Source: Hyphomicrobiales bacterium (lineage in GTDB: Bacteria > Pseudomonadota > Alphaproteobacteria > Rhizobiales > Rhizobiaceae). Taken from it: 64,000 nt of DNA. Positions 9,050 to 17,304 of this stretch are shown here, in pieces; position 1 is the stretch's first letter, and each line of letters starts with the position of its first letter. Made by a program: the position numbers and the translations under genes. The DNA lies in assembly GCA_900469475.1 (NCBI GenBank), contig UBXG01000006.1, positions 160,818 through 224,817 on the forward strand, read 5' to 3'. The notes under the pieces were generated by a model that searched no databases, was not told the DNA's origin, and saw nothing but the letters and a program-made list of their open reading frames with translations.

Positions 9050-10324
9050 ATGGTATCGCGAAAAACGCCTAACCATTCGAAGCCCAACGACGAACCGGTC
9101 ACGATCGATCTGGAAGCCGAAAAAACTGCGCAGGACGCAGCTCCCGAAGATTTGACCGAGCGCAGCCATGGCGAGCTTGGCGGCTCCTCGGCAGATAAAG
9201 TGGAAATGCCGCTGGAAGCGGAGAAGGAGCCGGTTCGCGAGGACCCCCACGAGCCGGCCGCAACGGCTGCGGTCGAAGAGCCGCAGGCAGCGGAACACCA
9301 GGCCGAGCCGGCGCCCTCTCGCGCCGAAACTCCGCCTTATGTCGAACGCCCGCAGCCGCGCGAGGGATCGACCTCCGGCCTTATCGCGGCGGGCATCGTC
9401 GGCGGCTTGATTGCGCTCGTCGGCGCCGGCGCCTTGCAATATGCGGGCGTGCTGCCCGGCGGCCGTGCCGGCAAGGACAATTCCGCTGCTATTACCGCCT
9501 TGAATGCCGAGATCGACGGCCTCAAGCAGAGCGTCGCCAAGCTAGCCGTGGCGCCCGCAGCCAAGCCGGACGAGACGCTTGCGGCCCGCGTCGCCGCACT
9601 CGAGACGAATGCAGCCAATGGCGCCTCGGTCGGAGGATCGAGCGCGACAAATGCCGCGTCCGACCAGAAGATCGCTTCGCTTAGCGGCGAAGTCGAGCAA
9701 CTGAAGGCAGATCTCAGCAAGGCGACCCAGACGCAGGCTACCTCCGATGCCGAAGTCAGCAAGCGCCTTGACGATGCCGAAAAGAAGCTGAGCGGACCGA
9801 GCCAGGAGAGCGCTGTCGCCCGCGCCATCGCGGCGGCGGCGTTGAAGGCGGCCATCGACCGCGGCGGCCCCTTCCAGCCTGAGCTCGACACCTTCGCCAA
9901 TGTCGCGCCGGACGATCCGGCCGTCGCCGATCTCAAGAACTTCGCCCAAACAGGCGTTCCCTCCCGCGCCGACCTGATCCGCCAGGTTTCGAATGTCGCA
10001 ACGGCAATCGTCGCAACGGCGCAGACCGATGATTCGAACCAGAGCTGGAGCAGCCGCCTGGTATCCGGCGCCAAGTCGCTGGTGCAGGTCCGCCCCGTCG
10101 GCAATGTCCCTGGCGACAGCATCGATGCCATCGCCGCCCGCTTCGAGGACAAGGTCCGGAATGGCGACCTGCCGGGCGCCGTGACCGAGTGGAACAGCCT
10201 GCCCGATGCCGCGAAATCCGCATCGGCCGCCTTCAAGCAATCGCTCGAGGCCCGCATCCGCGTCGAGGATCTGGTAAGCGACGCCTTGTCGAAGGCGATC
10301 GCCAATACCGGGAAACAGAATTAA
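9050..10324 (+). CDS. Mitofilin/COG4223-type inner membrane protein
   Basis: 424 residues. Residues 1-105 are acidic and low in complexity (Glu, Pro, Ala). One transmembrane segment lies at about 109-133 (GLIAAGIVGGLIALVGAGAL). A coiled-coil region at about 148-255 (LNAEIDGLKQSVAKLA, LSGEVEQLKADLSK) follows, then a helical C-terminal domain. This is the alphaproteobacterial relative of mitochondrial Mic60, found in haem-gene clusters. It should sit in the inner membrane with its large part in the periplasm. GAGGACC precedes the ATG. Its exact role in rhizobia is not established here. Confidence 0.88.
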   Translation: MVSRKTPNHSKPNDEPVTIDLEAEKTAQDAAPEDLTERSHGELGGSSADKVEMPLEAEKEPVREDPHEPAATAAVEEPQAAEHQAEPAPSRAETPPYVERPQPREGSTSGLIAAGIVGGLIALVGAGALQYAGVLPGGRAGKDNSAAITALNAEIDGLKQSVAKLAVAPAAKPDETLAARVAALETNAANGASVGGSSATNAASDQKIASLSGEVEQLKADLSKATQTQATSDAEVSKRLDDAEKKLSGPSQESAVARAIAAAALKAAIDRGGPFQPELDTFANVAPDDPAVADLKNFAQTGVPSRADLIRQVSNVATAIVATAQTDDSNQSWSSRLVSGAKSLVQVRPVGNVPGDSIDAIAARFEDKVRNGDLPGAVTEWNSLPDAAKSASAAFKQSLEARIRVEDLVSDALSKAIANTGKQN

Positions 10325-10339
10325 GGACGGAGTATAGCA

Positions 10340-11947
10340 ATGATCAGACTGCTTATCTTCGCCATTCTCGTCCTGGCTCTCGGCTATGGTTTTTCCTGGC
10401 TCGCGGATCGTCCCGGCGATCTCTCGCTGGTCTGGGAAGGCCAGCTTTACCAGACGAGGCTGATCGTCGCCGCCGCGATCCTGATTGCGATCGTGGCCGC
10501 CATGATGATCGTCTGGTGGTTCGTGCGGCTGATCTGGACCTCGCCGCACTCCGTCACCCGCTATTTCCGCGCCCGCAAGCGTGACCGCGGCTATCAAGCG
10601 CTCTCAACAGGCCTCATCGCCGCCGGCGCGGGCAATGCGCTGCTCGCCCGCAAGATGGCGGCCCGCACCCGTGGCCTCATCCGCGCCGATCAGGAGCCGC
10701 TCATCAACCTGCTTGAAGCTCAGGCCGCCTTGATCGAAGGCAAGCATGACGAGGCCCGTCAGAAGTTCGAACAGATGGCCAACGATCCCGAAACGCGCGA
10801 GCTCGGGCTGCGCGGCCTCTATCTCGAAGCCAAGCGCCTCGGGGCGCATGAAGCGGCGCGGCAATATGCCGAGAAGGCGGCCGACCAGGCGCCCTACCTG
10901 CCCTGGGCGGCACAGGCGACGCTGGAATATCGCAGCCAGGCCGGCCGCTGGGACGATGCCATCAAGCTGCTCGACCAGCAGAAGGTTGCCCATGTCGTCG
11001 ATAAGGCAACCGCCAACCGTCAACGCGCCGTCCTGCTGACGGCGCGCGCCGACGAGAAATTGGAAAGCGATCCCGTCGGCGCACGTGACGATGCGCTGGC
11101 GGCACTGAAGCTCGTGGATGATTTCGTTCCCGCAGCGCTGATCGCCGCCAAGGCCTTGTTCCGCGAAGACAAGGTGCGCAAGGCTGCCTCCATCCTCGAG
11201 CAGGTCTGGAAAGCCCGGCCGCATCCCGAAATCGGCAGAGCCTATGTGCGGGCTCGCAGCGGCGATTCCGTTCTCGATCGCCTGAAGCGCGCCGAACGGC
11301 TGGAGGCGATCCGCCCGAACAATGTCGACGCCCTGCTGTTGACTGCGAAGGCGGCGATGGATGCGGGTGATTTTGGCAAGGCTGGCGCCAAGGCTGAAGC
11401 CGCCGCACGGATCGACGCACGCGAAGGTGCCTTCCTGCTTCTCGCCGATATCGAAGAGGCCGAAACCGGCGATCAGGGCCGCATTCGCCATTGGATGGCG
11501 CAGGCTCTGCGCGCCCCGCGCGATCCGGCCTGGGTCGCCGATGGTTTCGTCTCGGAAAAATGGCTGCCGCTGTCGCCGGTCACCGGCCGCCTCGACGCCT
11601 TCGAATGGAAGGCGCCGTTCGGCCAGATCGAAGGTCCGGTCGAAGAGGGTTCGACGGTCTCCGTCGATGCGGCACTGAAGTCGTTGCCGCCGGTGCGCGA
11701 GACGGCTCGCGCAACCCCAGCGGAGATGCCGAATTCACCAAAAGTTGCATCGTCAGCCAGCGATGCCTATGTCATGGAGTTGGAACCCGCCGTTGAAAAG
11801 TCGGCGCCGAACGCACCCGACGCAGCACCAAAACCGGTGCAGCAGGATGCGGAGCCCCGGCCCTTCTTCGGTGGCGCGCCTGATGATCCGGGCGTGAAAG
11901 ATCGTAAACTTGAACCGGAACCCAAGACACGGCTCAAATTGTTTTAA
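10340..11947 (+). CDS. hemY: HemY-like membrane protein with TPR repeats
   Basis: 535 residues. Two N-terminal membrane segments (about 1-20 and 40-60) form the HemY_N domain, with WEGQLYQTRL between them. A long helical region with TPR-like repeats follows (for example KAGAKAEAAARIDAREGAFLLLADIEEAETGD). The C-terminal 110 residues are Pro/Ala/Glu-rich and probably disordered. The gene closes the hemC-hemD-mitofilin-hemY operon. It is not the protoporphyrinogen oxidase also called HemY in Gram-positives. Its biochemical function in haem synthesis is unclear. Confidence 0.92.
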   Translation: MIRLLIFAILVLALGYGFSWLADRPGDLSLVWEGQLYQTRLIVAAAILIAIVAAMMIVWWFVRLIWTSPHSVTRYFRARKRDRGYQALSTGLIAAGAGNALLARKMAARTRGLIRADQEPLINLLEAQAALIEGKHDEARQKFEQMANDPETRELGLRGLYLEAKRLGAHEAARQYAEKAADQAPYLPWAAQATLEYRSQAGRWDDAIKLLDQQKVAHVVDKATANRQRAVLLTARADEKLESDPVGARDDALAALKLVDDFVPAALIAAKALFREDKVRKAASILEQVWKARPHPEIGRAYVRARSGDSVLDRLKRAERLEAIRPNNVDALLLTAKAAMDAGDFGKAGAKAEAAARIDAREGAFLLLADIEEAETGDQGRIRHWMAQALRAPRDPAWVADGFVSEKWLPLSPVTGRLDAFEWKAPFGQIEGPVEEGSTVSVDAALKSLPPVRETARATPAEMPNSPKVASSASDAYVMELEPAVEKSAPNAPDAAPKPVQQDAEPRPFFGGAPDDPGVKDRKLEPEPKTRLKLF

Positions 11948-11992
11948 AGCAATTCCGGCAAAAGCGCGCAGCGGATTTGCGTCTGGAATTCG
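11948..11992. repeat. Degenerate AGCAATTCC-family palindromic element
   Basis: AGCAATTCCGG at the left and GGAATTCGGG at the right bracket GCGCGCAGCGGATTTGCG. The layout matches the better-conserved copies at 30.78 and 43.99 kb. It overlaps the hemY stop region and could act as a 3' hairpin for that operon. Confidence 0.55.
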
Positions 11993-12059
11993 GGAAGACA
12001 AAAAGATGGAGCATGGTGCCCCAAGAACCCTGCACGGCCCGTTTTGAGAATGGAGACGC

Positions 12060-12545
12060 ATGTTCGAACGCTTTCAGGAATTTCTTCATAACCTGACCCA
12101 AGACCATCCCAGATCCGGCTTCGCCCCCGACGACCCGCGTGTCGCCGTGGCTGCTCTCTGTATCCAGGTGATGGAGGCGGACGGCAAGATCGAGAACAGC
12201 GAGAAGAAGCGGCTGCGCAAGCTGTTGAAGGAACAGTATGGGCTTGATGGCCGCAAGCTCGATCAGCTGATCGCGGCCGGCGAGGAAGCGGAAAGCGAAG
12301 CGGTCGACTATTATCGCTTCACCTCGGACCTGAAGCGCCATCTTGACAGCTCACAGCGGCTCGAACTGCTCGGCATCCTCTGGGATATCGTCTATGCCGA
12401 CGGCGAGCGCAGCGAGATGGAAGATCATGCCATCTGGCGGATCGCCGACCTCATGGGCATCTCCGATCGCGAGCGCATCATGAAACGCCAGGAAGCCGCC
12501 GCACGCGCGCCCGGTTTCAGGGTGGAGACGGGCAATGACGATTGA
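12060..12545 (+). CDS. TerB-like tellurite resistance domain protein
   Basis: 161 residues that fit the TerB/DjlA-type helical fold. The repeated signature AALCIQVMEADGKIENSEKKRLRKLL and ILWDIVYADGERSEMEDHAIWRIADLMGIS has paired acidic loops that bind metal in this family. No signal peptide or membrane segment is seen. The stop codon lies inside the next gene (11 bp overlap), so it is coupled to the amidotransferase. No other tellurite genes are nearby; the name describes the fold, not a shown resistance role. Confidence 0.85.
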   Translation: MFERFQEFLHNLTQDHPRSGFAPDDPRVAVAALCIQVMEADGKIENSEKKRLRKLLKEQYGLDGRKLDQLIAAGEEAESEAVDYYRFTSDLKRHLDSSQRLELLGILWDIVYADGERSEMEDHAIWRIADLMGISDRERIMKRQEAAARAPGFRVETGNDD

Positions 12546-13263
12546 AGCGCCGAAGAGCGCCGGGCGCCCGATATTGATCGTCCTGCATCAGGAGCGCTCC
12601 AGCCCCGGACGCGTGGGCCAGATGCTTCTGGAAAAGGGCTTCGATCTCGATATACGCCGCCCGGTCCTCGGCGACCCCCTGCCCTCGACACTGGAGGCTC
12701 ATGCCGGCGCCGTGGTCTTCGGCGGCCCGATGAGCGCCAACGATCCCGACGACTTCATCAAGGCCGAGACAGACTGGCTGAAGGTGCCGCTTAAGGAAAA
12801 CCGCCCCTATCTCGGCATCTGCCTCGGCGCGCAGCTACTCGCCCGCCATCTCGGCGCCAAGGTGAAGGCGCGCGATGACGGCAAGACCGAGATCGGCTGG
12901 TATCCGTTGCAGCCGACGGAAAAGGGGCGCCTGCTGATGCGCTGGCCGCAGATGGTCTACCATTTCCATCGCGAGGGCTTCGAGCTGCCGCACGGCGCCG
13001 ATCTTCTGGCAACGGCGGAGACCTACCCCAATCAGGCATATCGCTACGGCGCCAATGCCTGGGGCTTGCAATTCCATGCCGAGCTCACCCGCGCCATGAT
13101 GCAGCGCTGGGTCGTGCATGGCGAACATCGCTTCTGCATGCCGAACGCCCAGCAGGGCCGCGAGCATCTCGAAGGCCGTATGATCTTCGACGCGGCGCTG
13201 AAGGCCTGGCTGTCAGAATTCCTCAATCTCGTTTTCGAGGGCAAGCAGGCGATGGCGGCCTAA
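12535..13263 (+). CDS. Class I glutamine amidotransferase (GuaA-like GATase domain)
   Basis: 242 residues. The catalytic triad of class I amidotransferases is visible: nucleophile C96 in YLGICLGAQLLARHLG, with H181 and E183 in WGLQFHAELT. The domain stands alone, with no synthetase partner attached. Its start overlaps the TerB-like gene by 11 bases. Its stop overlaps the convergent gene at 13260 by four bases. The acceptor substrate is unknown; related proteins are often misnamed GMP synthase. Confidence 0.9.
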   Translation: MTIEAPKSAGRPILIVLHQERSSPGRVGQMLLEKGFDLDIRRPVLGDPLPSTLEAHAGAVVFGGPMSANDPDDFIKAETDWLKVPLKENRPYLGICLGAQLLARHLGAKVKARDDGKTEIGWYPLQPTEKGRLLMRWPQMVYHFHREGFELPHGADLLATAETYPNQAYRYGANAWGLQFHAELTRAMMQRWVVHGEHRFCMPNAQQGREHLEGRMIFDAALKAWLSEFLNLVFEGKQAMAA

Positions 13264-13889
13264 AGGTCTTCGCCTGACGAAAGCACGCGGCCGAATTCAT
13301 CGATCGCCCCACGGATGGCAGACGCATATTGCTTGAGCTTCTCCGCATCGGCCATAAGGGCATCCCTGACGCCTCTCGGAATCTCAAGCTGCACCCCAAC
13401 CTGCCGCTGGCCGCGATTGCAGATATTGCCGGCCGAAGCTCCCGCGAGCGCCTCCCCCTTCTTTCTCGCAACGGCAGCAAATCCATCGCGACGAAGTGCC
13501 TCTACGATCAGGTTACGCAGCGATGTGTCGAGCCCGCCGATCCAGCTTGACTCCGGATCCTCCCGGTCCGCTCGACCATGAATGGCGATGACGATCGCTG
13601 AATTGGCAACCAGATCGTTTGCAATCGGCTCATCGAAATTTTCGGAAGTGACATGCAACTCACGATGGAGCCGCGCCGGATCGAGCCCTTCGAAGCGGTA
13701 AAGCGAGAACCTCCCATTCGCGATCGTCAGCGCTATCTCGGATGTGGCAGGTTCGATGAAGCCGGCATGCGGAGCGATAATCGCGACGGGTGATGATCGG
13801 CTCTCCACGCGGACGCGATAATCGACGCCTTCGGTCTCACGTTCGCGAAGCGCCGAAAACGAATTGTATCGATCCGGCAACCTCGCCAT
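13260..13889 (-). CDS. Poly-gamma-glutamate hydrolase family protein
   Basis: 209 residues from the ATG at 13889, which has GAGGAG six bases upstream. Zinc-binding features of this hydrolase family are seen: PHAGFIEPAT (about H41 and E46) and VIAIHGRAD further on, with QLEIPRGVRD near the end. Related proteins cleave poly-gamma-glutamate and occur in phages and bacteria. There is no signal peptide, so it should act in the cytoplasm. It begins 10 bases after the MFS gene stop, so the two form one operon. Confidence 0.8.
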   Translation of the reverse strand: MARLPDRYNSFSALRERETEGVDYRVRVESRSSPVAIIAPHAGFIEPATSEIALTIANGRFSLYRFEGLDPARLHRELHVTSENFDEPIANDLVANSAIVIAIHGRADREDPESSWIGGLDTSLRNLIVEALRRDGFAAVARKKGEALAGASAGNICNRGQRQVGVQLEIPRGVRDALMADAEKLKQYASAIRGAIDEFGRVLSSGEDL

Positions 13890-13899
13890 TACGCACTCC

Positions 13900-15156
13900 T
13901 CAAACCGCCTGCGGCTCGCCGTTGCGATCCGGCGCATTGAGGCTGTCGATCCTGCGAAGCTGCGGGAAACCTGTGGCCCAGAGAATGGCGACCGTCAGCG
14001 TGCCCAAACCTCCGATGACGACGGCGGGGATCGCGCCGAAATAATGCGCCATGGTGCCGGCGCGGAATTCGCCAAGCTCGTTCGACGCGCCGACGAAGAC
14101 CATGTTGACGGCATTGACGCGGCCACGGACATGATCCGGCGTCCAAAGCGTGATGAGGGTTTCGCGCACATAGACGGAAATCAGGTCGGAAGCGCCCATG
14201 ACGGCGAGAGCCATTATCGACAGCCACGGCGTCTGCGAGATGCCGAAGACCAGCGTGCCCATGCCAAACATGGCAACCCCGGCAAACATGCAGATGCCGG
14301 CGCGGTTCCGGATAGGATAAGTCGCCAGAAACAGGCCCATGGCGATTGCGCCGAAGCTTGGCGCAGCGCGCAGCATGCCGAGGCCCCAGGGCCCAAGTGT
14401 CAGGATATCGCGCGCATAGATCGGCATCAGCGCGACCGCGCCGCCGAGCAGCACGGCGAAAAGATCGAGCGAGACGGCACCCAGCACCACTTTTTCCGAC
14501 CAGATAAAACGGAAGCCGGCAAGCATCTCGTTAAGGCTACGCCGCTCATGCGCGGTGCGCTGCTGCGGCTTGGGGATCAGGAAAGTCAGCACCGAACCGG
14601 CCGCGAAGAAAAACGCGGCCACGGAATAGGCGACGTTGGCACCGATGCCGTAAAGCAGGCCACCGGCCACGGGACCGAGGATGGCGGCCGCATCCCATGA
14701 CATCGAGTTCCAGGTGATGGCATTCGTCAGATCTTCGGGCGGGATCAGGTTGGGCGCCAGCGATTGCATGGCCGGCGTCATGAAAGCGCGCTCGATACCG
14801 AAGACCGTGAGGATCAAAAATACCGGCAGCGGCGCGAAAGTGCCCGATATGGTCAGAAACAGCAGCGTAGCGGCACAGAGAGTGCCGACGAAAATGCAGA
14901 TCGCGGAAATCAGGCGCCTGTTGTAGCGGTCCGCAGCCGTGCCCGTCACCAGGATCAGCAGCAGCGATGGCAGGAACTGCACGAGGCCGATCAGACCGAG
15001 ATAGATCGGCTGGCCGGTGTGCTCATACATCTGCCAGCCGACGGAGACGCTGACGACCTGCGTGGCAAAGGCCGTCAAAAACCGCGCGAAGAAGAAATAG
15101 GCATAGGCAATGTGCCGGAAGGCGGCAAACCGGTCTCCGCTGGCAGAGAACGACAT
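13900..15156 (-). CDS. MFS transporter (MFS_3/enterobactin-exporter type)
   Basis: 418 residues with about 12 membrane segments. YAYFFFARFLTAFATQVVSVSVGWQMYEHTG near the start and the GTAADRYNRRLI loop between helices 2 and 3 are typical of the MFS_3 branch, which includes EntS-like exporters. The direction is probably outward. The substrate cannot be told from sequence. It leads a two-gene unit with the poly-gamma-glutamate hydrolase-like gene. Confidence 0.88.
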   Translation of the reverse strand: MSFSASGDRFAAFRHIAYAYFFFARFLTAFATQVVSVSVGWQMYEHTGQPIYLGLIGLVQFLPSLLLILVTGTAADRYNRRLISAICIFVGTLCAATLLFLTISGTFAPLPVFLILTVFGIERAFMTPAMQSLAPNLIPPEDLTNAITWNSMSWDAAAILGPVAGGLLYGIGANVAYSVAAFFFAAGSVLTFLIPKPQQRTAHERRSLNEMLAGFRFIWSEKVVLGAVSLDLFAVLLGGAVALMPIYARDILTLGPWGLGMLRAAPSFGAIAMGLFLATYPIRNRAGICMFAGVAMFGMGTLVFGISQTPWLSIMALAVMGASDLISVYVRETLITLWTPDHVRGRVNAVNMVFVGASNELGEFRAGTMAHYFGAIPAVVIGGLGTLTVAILWATGFPQLRRIDSLNAPDRNGEPQAV

Positions 15157-15216
15157 GGGACGAGACTTTCCGATGGGGCCGCTGGCGCAAAGGCTGGCCT
15201 TTTAAACATGATTCAA

Positions 15217-15232
15217 CATGCTTCGGAGCATG
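15217..15232. repeat. Short perfect hairpin upstream of yggT
   Basis: CATGCT, loop TCGG, AGCATG. It lies in the 136 bp between the divergent MFS and yggT genes. It may be part of the yggT leader or a protein-binding site; there is no U-run, so it is not a terminator. Confidence 0.5.
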
Positions 15233-15292
15233 GGACTTGCCCGTTTAGTCGCCAATGTCTACATGTCTGTCAACCGCGAATTGGAGACGGAC

Positions 15293-15586
15293 ATGCTCGC
15301 CTTATTTCAAACCATTGATCTGGCTTTGAATCTTTATACCTGGATATTGATCGCCAGCGCCATCTTTTCCTGGCTATATGCATTCAACGTCATCAATTCG
15401 AGCAATCAATTCGTCAGCTCCGTCGGCAACTTCCTTTATGCGGTCACGGAACCTGCCCTGCGGCCGATCCGCCGCATCCTGCCGGACCTCGGCGGCATCG
15501 ACATTTCGCCGGTCATCCTGCTCTTGATCATCTTCTTCATCCGCTCGCTGATGTGGAATTCGATCGTCCCCATGTTCCTGCGGTGA
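15293..15586 (+). CDS. YggT family membrane protein
   Basis: 97 residues from the ATG at 15293, with GGAG eight bases upstream. In-frame codons from 15218 lack family similarity. Two hydrophobic helices lie at about 9-28 and 70-92, separated by the YggT signature [23 protein letters not shown]. YggT proteins are small inner-membrane proteins linked to osmotic stress and cell-division phenotypes. The stop overlaps the start of the next gene (GTGA), so they are coupled. Confidence 0.92.
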   Translation: MLALFQTIDLALNLYTWILIASAIFSWLYAFNVINSSNQFVSSVGNFLYAVTEPALRPIRRILPDLGGIDISPVILLLIIFFIRSLMWNSIVPMFLR

Positions 15587-15897
15587 ACAAGGCCTGGCAG
15601 GCCTTTCCGGATCACGTCAGGCTTTCCGTACGGCTCACGCCCAATGGCGGGCGTGACGCGATCGACGGGCTCGAAACCGTAAGCGACGGCGAATGCTATC
15701 TGAAGGCGCGTGTTTCAGTGGCGCCGGAAAAGGGCAAGGCCAACAAGGCCCTGATCGCCCTGCTTTCAAAAAGCCTCGGCCTTCCCAAATCCACGCTTAG
15801 CATCATCAGCGGCGACACGGCGCGCAAAAAAATCCTCCGGATCGAGGGCGAGCCGGAGGATTTGATGGAGAAATTAAACCTTATTACGAAGGGCTGA
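15583..15897 (+). CDS. DUF167/YggU family protein
   Basis: 104 residues. A GTG at 15583 overlapping the yggT TGA is the likely start ([27 protein letters not shown]). An in-frame ATG 30 bases earlier would lie within yggT. The family hallmark [30 protein letters not shown] is present. YggU proteins are small cytoplasmic proteins, often beside yggT, with no defined reaction. It ends exactly where the convergent ppa stop begins. Confidence 0.9.
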   Translation: MNKAWQAFPDHVRLSVRLTPNGGRDAIDGLETVSDGECYLKARVSVAPEKGKANKALIALLSKSLGLPKSTLSIISGDTARKKILRIEGEPEDLMEKLNLITKG

Positions 15898-16434
15898 TCA
15901 GGCCTTTTCCTTCTTGGCGCGGGCGATGGCTTCGATGATCAGTTCGCCGGCTTCCTTGGAGCCGCCCCAGCCAAAGATCTTCACCCACTTGCCGGGTTCG
16001 AGATCCTTGTAGTGCTCGAAGAAGTGCTCGATCTGCTTCAGCGTGATCTCCGGCAGGTCGGTATATTCCTTGACCTTTTCGTAGCGCAGCGTCAGCTTCG
16101 GCGAGGGAACGGCAATGATCTTCTCGTCCTTGCCGGAATTGTCTTCCATCTTCAGCACGCCGATCGGGCGAACATTGATGACGCAGCCCGGGACCAGCGG
16201 ACGGGTGCTGGCGATCAGAACATCGATCGGGTCGCCATCTTCGGAGAGCGTGTGCGGGACAAAGCCGTAATTGCCCGGATAGGTCATCGGCGTGTAGAGG
16301 AAACGGTCGACGACCAGCGTGCCGGCCTCCTTGTCCATTTCGTACTTGATCGGATGACCGCCGACCGGCACTTCAACGATGACGTTGACGTCTTCGGGCG
16401 GGTTCTTGCCAATGGAAATCGCGTCGATACGCAT
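15898..16434 (-). CDS. ppa: Inorganic pyrophosphatase (family I)
   Basis: 178 residues, the usual bacterial length. It hydrolyses pyrophosphate and so pulls biosynthetic reactions forward. The metal-binding signature [10 protein letters not shown] (D66, D68, D71) is intact, as are [25 protein letters not shown] and the KVKEYTDLP region. It stands alone on the minus strand, tail to tail with yggU with no bases between the stop codons. Confidence 0.98.
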   Translation of the reverse strand: MRIDAISIGKNPPEDVNVIVEVPVGGHPIKYEMDKEAGTLVVDRFLYTPMTYPGNYGFVPHTLSEDGDPIDVLIASTRPLVPGCVINVRPIGVLKMEDNSGKDEKIIAVPSPKLTLRYEKVKEYTDLPEITLKQIEHFFEHYKDLEPGKWVKIFGWGGSKEAGELIIEAIARAKKEKA

Positions 16435-16518
16435 GCTTGTCCCCTAGATAAGGATGGTTGCCGCCAGCCAAATAATAGGATTCATCCCGCAACGCAACAA
16501 CGCATCGGGAAACAGGCG

Positions 16519-16578
16519 GATTTACTGCATGATTCCCGAAATCGGAATCGATTTAGGGATGGAATCATACAGCAGATT
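16519..16578. repeat. GCATGATTCC-family palindromic element upstream of ppa
   Basis: The left arm (TTTACTGCATGATTCC) and the right arm (GGAATCATACAGCAGAT) are near-perfect complements. Inner arms CCGAAATCG and CGATTTAGG surround a GAAT loop. It sits between the GNAT gene and ppa, both on the minus strand. The outer arms resemble the palindrome at 1.73 kb. Confidence 0.7.
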
Positions 16579-16597
16579 TAGAACGCGACAGCGCCGT

Positions 16598-17104
16598 TCA
16601 GGGCCAGACGAAGCCGATCTTGCGCAGCTGCCTGTGATCGAAGGTTTCGATGCCCTCGCAGAAATCCGCGCCGCCCTGCCCGCGATAGAAGCGGTAGGCA
16701 TTCTCGTTTTCCTCAAGGCACCAGACGACCAGTCCCTTGCAGCCGAGCGACTTCAACAGCCGGCGTGCCTCGCCGAACAGCATACGCCCGAGGCCGAGGC
16801 CCTGATATTGCGGGCGAAGATAGAGTTCGTAGATCTCGCCTTCCTGCGGCAGCGCGCGGGCACGATTGAGGCCGAGCGTGGCATAGCCCGCGATCTCGCC
16901 TGCAACATCCAGAACCAGCAGCGTTGCCGGACCACTGGTTGCCTTGCGCCACCAGGCTTCGCCGCGACGCTCTATCATCTGGCCGAGGGCACGATGGGGA
17001 ATGATGCCGGCATAGGTGTACTGCCAGGATTGGCGGTGCACCTCCGAAATGGCCCGGGCATCATCGGGTTCTGCCCGCCGAACATCAATCGACAACGTCT
17101 TCAT
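16598..17104 (-). CDS. GNAT family N-acetyltransferase
   Basis: 168 residues. The acetyl-CoA-binding motif QGLGLGRMLFGEA is near residues 98-110, and LYLRPQYQG and FYRGQGG complete the GNAT core. SIDVRRAEPDDARAISEVHRQSW is a typical N-terminus. The target amine is unknown. The upstream 100 bases contain several TTAAC motifs that could be CtrA sites. Confidence 0.88.
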   Translation of the reverse strand: MKTLSIDVRRAEPDDARAISEVHRQSWQYTYAGIIPHRALGQMIERRGEAWWRKATSGPATLLVLDVAGEIAGYATLGLNRARALPQEGEIYELYLRPQYQGLGLGRMLFGEARRLLKSLGCKGLVVWCLEENENAYRFYRGQGGADFCEGIETFDHRQLRKIGFVWP

Positions 17105-17133
17105 AACGTCTACTCTGATCTTACCAGCGCGAA

Positions 17134-17217
17134 TTAACCATCCTCATTCATAAAGATGGCGGACTTGCCCACAGGCTTTATCCGTGGATCATTAACAAAA
17201 ATTAACGACTTTTTAAC
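17134..17217 (-). promoter_or_regulatory. Cluster of CtrA-like TTAAC sites upstream of the GNAT gene
   Basis: TTAACCAT is at 17134-17141. TTAACAAAAATTAAC (six-base spacing) starts at 17192. A full TTAA-N7-TTAAC site lies at 17202-17217. The cluster lies in the gap between the typA terminator and the GNAT start, so the GNAT gene is its only obvious target. Control by CtrA is inferred from motif form only. Confidence 0.35.
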
Positions 17218-17251
17218 CTTTTGGACAAGGGCTCAAAAACCGAACATGCAA

Positions 17252-17279
17252 TTAAAAACCCCGGCACGAAGGCCGGGGT
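17252..17279 (-). terminator. Rho-independent terminator of typA
   Basis: On the minus strand CCCCGGC and GCCGGGG (17259-17278) form a 7 bp stem with a six-base loop, followed by TTTTTAAT. It lies about 25 bases after the typA stop. Confidence 0.88.
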
Positions 17280-17304
17280 CGGATGCATCGCTCGGTTAGG
17301 ATGA

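Noticed and set aside
12060..12545. Tellurite-resistance operon
   Set aside because: Only one TerB-fold gene is present; no terC, terD or terZ neighbours.
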